This document shows, piece by piece, positions 4,741 to 6,513 of a DNA stretch of 6,513 nt. The DNA is from Spirochaetaceae bacterium (GTDB lineage: Bacteria; Spirochaetota; Spirochaetia; PWKH01). Below the pieces are notes generated by a model. It made no database searches. It saw nothing but the letters and a program-made list of their open reading frames with translations, and had not been told where the DNA came from. The stretch is taken from contig PWNW01000249.1 in the NCBI GenBank assembly GCA_003557605.1, positions 1 to 6,513 on the forward strand. The letters are read 5' to 3'. The position numbers and the translations under genes are program-made. Numbering within the stretch: position 1 is the first letter of the stretch; every line of letters starts with the position of its first letter.

Positions 4741-6417
4741 TTAATTCTGGGAATCCATATCGAGGATGAGGTCCTCGATGGGTGCTCCCGGCGGGACCAT
4801 CGGGAATACCTTGTCATCCTTCGGTATCTGACAGTCAACCACCACCGGTTTATTGGAAGCAAGTGCCTTCTTGAGCACCGGAGCAATCTCATCACCTTCA
4901 TTTATCACATATCCCTCACCGCCGAAGGCCTCTGCAAGCTTGACCCAGTCTACTGGATGGTCAAGGTCCGTATGGGAATATCGCTTATCATAGAAGAGGG
5001 TCTGCCACTGTCGGACCATACCCAGGGTATGGTTGTTCATGATCAGAATCACCAGGGGTATCTTGTATCGGGCCGCGGTATACAGCTCGTTGCAGTTCAT
5101 CCTGAAGCTCCCGTCCCCGGCAATGCTGACCACCTTCCGGTCCGGCCGTCCGACCTGGGCGCCGATGGCGGCCCCGGTTCCGTAACCCATGGTGCCGAGC
5201 CCGCCGGAGGAGATGAATGACCTGGGCAGATAGTACCCGTAAAACTGTGCAGCCCACATCTGGTGCTGCCCCACCTCAGTAACGATCACCGCCTTATGCT
5301 CCGTAAGCTCGCTGAGCACCTCAATGATTTCCTTGGCACGGCGGTTCTGGCTGTTCACCCTGATAGGGTACTCCTGCTTCCACGCAAGGATCTGTTCTAT
5401 CCATCCTTGGGATTCCGCTGGTTCAAGCTGCCGTTCCAGCTCACCGAGAATCCGCTTCACATCACCGATAATATGATGGTATGTCTTGATGTTCTTATTG
5501 ATCTCTGCGGGATCAATGTCGATATGAAGGATCTTCGCCTTCCGTGCAAACCGGTCGGCCCGGGATACTACCCGGTCGCTGAACCGTGCTCCCACTACGA
5601 TCAGGAGGTCGCACTGAGACACCGCCATATTGGAAACCTTGGTCCCGTGCATGCCGATCATCCCGGTATACTGGTCATGGTAGGCAGGAAAGCTGCTCTG
5701 CCCCATCAGACTGCAGCTCACCGGTGCTTGAATCTTCTCGGCAAAACTCAGCAGCTGCTCGGAAGCATCGGAACTGGTGACCCCTCCTCCGGAATAAATG
5801 AAGGGCTTCTGGGCCTGTCTGATCATATCAAGGGCAGTGTCAATGTCAGTTTCATCATAATTGCTGTAGTCTCCCCTGGTCAGAACAGCTTCCTGAAACT
5901 CAAATTCCGCTGCTGCTGCGGTAATGTCCTTGGGAACATCAATCAGCACGGGTCCGGGACGTCCCTCACGGGCAATGTAGAAGGCTTCTCTTATGATGTC
6001 AGCAAGCTTGGTCACATCCTTCACAATGTAGTTATGCTTGGTAATGGGAATGGTGATCCCTGCAATATCTACCTCCTGGAAGCTGTCCTTGCCCAGCAGG
6101 GCCAGCGGCACATTGCCGGTAATGGCCACCATGGGAACAGAATCCATAAAGGCCGTTGCAATGCCCGTAACCAGGTTGGTTGCCCCCGGTCCGGAGGTGG
6201 CAAAGCATACCCCTACCTTTCCTGTGGCCCGGGCGTATCCGTCAGCCGCGTGGGCCGCACCCTGTTCATGGGAAGTAAGGTAATGGGTAATTTCATCGCT
6301 GTGCTTGTACAGCTCATCGTAAATATTCAGCACCGACCCTCCCGGATACCCGAACACCGTATCTACCTTCTGCTCCTTGAGACACTCTATAATTATCTGC
6401 GCACCAGTTAATTTCAT
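4741..6417 (-). CDS. ilvB: Acetolactate synthase, catalytic (large) subunit
   Basis: ThDP- and FAD-dependent enzyme that condenses two pyruvates to 2-acetolactate, or pyruvate with 2-oxobutyrate to 2-aceto-2-hydroxybutyrate. This is the first committed step of branched-chain amino acid synthesis. The 558-residue length is normal. The N-terminal ThDP pyrimidine domain shows VFGYPGG (21-27) and the catalytic Glu51 in SHEQGAAHAADGYAR, then ATSGPGATNLVTGIA (73-87). The central domain spans about 190-330. The C-terminal ThDP diphosphate domain has the metal motif GDGSF (434-438) ending in NN (461-462), then TLGMVRQWQ. The run SGGLGTMGYGTGAAIGA (404-420) is typical of acetohydroxyacid synthases and argues against other ThDP enzymes such as pyruvate oxidase. 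GGGGAGGA lies 7 nt before the ATG at 6417. It follows ilvD by 16 nt, so the two are probably cotranscribed. No regulatory small subunit gene (ilvN) follows. Confidence 0.97.
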   Translation of the reverse strand: MKLTGAQIIIECLKEQKVDTVFGYPGGSVLNIYDELYKHSDEITHYLTSHEQGAAHAADGYARATGKVGVCFATSGPGATNLVTGIATAFMDSVPMVAITGNVPLALLGKDSFQEVDIAGITIPITKHNYIVKDVTKLADIIREAFYIAREGRPGPVLIDVPKDITAAAAEFEFQEAVLTRGDYSNYDETDIDTALDMIRQAQKPFIYSGGGVTSSDASEQLLSFAEKIQAPVSCSLMGQSSFPAYHDQYTGMIGMHGTKVSNMAVSQCDLLIVVGARFSDRVVSRADRFARKAKILHIDIDPAEINKNIKTYHHIIGDVKRILGELERQLEPAESQGWIEQILAWKQEYPIRVNSQNRRAKEIIEVLSELTEHKAVIVTEVGQHQMWAAQFYGYYLPRSFISSGGLGTMGYGTGAAIGAQVGRPDRKVVSIAGDGSFRMNCNELYTAARYKIPLVILIMNNHTLGMVRQWQTLFYDKRYSHTDLDHPVDWVKLAEAFGGEGYVINEGDEIAPVLKKALASNKPVVVDCQIPKDDKVFPMVPPGAPIEDLILDMDSQN

Positions 6418-6424
6418 GATTCAA

Positions 6425-6432
6425 TCCTCCCC
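6425..6432 (-). promoter_or_regulatory. Shine-Dalgarno of ilvB
   Basis: GGGGAGGA on the minus strand, 7 nt before the ilvB ATG, sits between the ilvD stop and the ilvB start. It supports the chosen ilvB start. Confidence 0.8.
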
Positions 6433-6433
6433 G

Positions 6434-6513
6434 TTATTTCCTCAGCACCGCACCGGAGGCTGCGGAAGTTACAAACTGAGCATATCGTGCCAGGTATCCG
6501 TGGTTCACCTTCG
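6434..6513 (-). CDS. ilvD: Dihydroxy-acid dehydratase, C-terminal 25 residues (rest outside window)
   Basis: The minus strand from the window edge reads 25 codons to a TAA at 6434-6436. It includes GYLARYAQFVTSASSGAV near the end, the characteristic C-terminus of dihydroxy-acid dehydratase (IlvD), the Fe-S enzyme that dehydrates 2,3-dihydroxy acids to 2-oxo acids in valine and isoleucine synthesis. Its place just upstream of ilvB, in the same direction and pathway, supports the call. Only the tail is visible, so catalytic residues cannot be checked. Confidence 0.85.
   Translation of the reverse strand, partial: KVNHGYLARYAQFVTSAASGAVLRK

Noticed and set aside
5263..6411. Long plus-strand open frame (382 codons) opposite ilvB
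   Set aside because: It is fully antisense to ilvB, which has all family motifs. It shows no recognisable domain, and neither does the shorter 4642-5220 frame.

Overview
The window carries parts of four transcription units from a bacterial chromosome of moderate G+C content. It reads like ordinary core genome. There are no mobile elements, no CRISPR array and no RNA genes that I can see. The organism cannot be fixed from this alone. The relaxed lipobox (LTTSC) and the G8 run next to a start codon are compatible with a free-living spirochaete, but that is a weak inference.

Left part (1-3030, all on the minus strand): a likely three-gene operon, read from right to left. It holds a small two-helix membrane protein of unknown function (2503-3030), rimO for ribosomal protein S12 methylthiolation (1133-2470), and the N-terminal half of a UvrD/PcrA-type DNA helicase that runs off the left edge (1-1140). 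Spacing is tight: 32 nt between the first two, and an 8-nt overlap between rimO and the helicase, whose Shine-Dalgarno sequence lies inside rimO.

Middle (3031-4446): a 120-bp AT-rich divergent intergenic region, then a plus-strand monocistronic gene for an oligopeptide-binding (OppA/SBP_bac_5) lipoprotein, closed by a strong intrinsic terminator. This protein is unusual in two ways. It has a long Pro/Glu/Val spacer after the lipidated Cys. It also appears to lack about 170-180 internal residues, which form most of one ligand-binding lobe in ordinary OppA proteins.

Right part (4465-6513, all minus): the last 25 codons of ilvD (dihydroxy-acid dehydratase) at the right edge, then ilvB (acetolactate synthase catalytic subunit) 16 nt downstream, then a hairpin. 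Both act in branched-chain amino acid synthesis. No ilvN follows ilvB. Between ilvB and the binding-protein gene sits a 51-codon minus-strand gene with its own strong Shine-Dalgarno sequence and an extended -10 promoter. It encodes an extremely acidic peptide (27 Asp and 4 Glu in 51 residues).

No stretch longer than 300 bases lacks a gene. I do not see a clear new multi-gene system. The two things most worth a second look are the Asp-rich microprotein and the lobe-deleted OppA-like lipoprotein.
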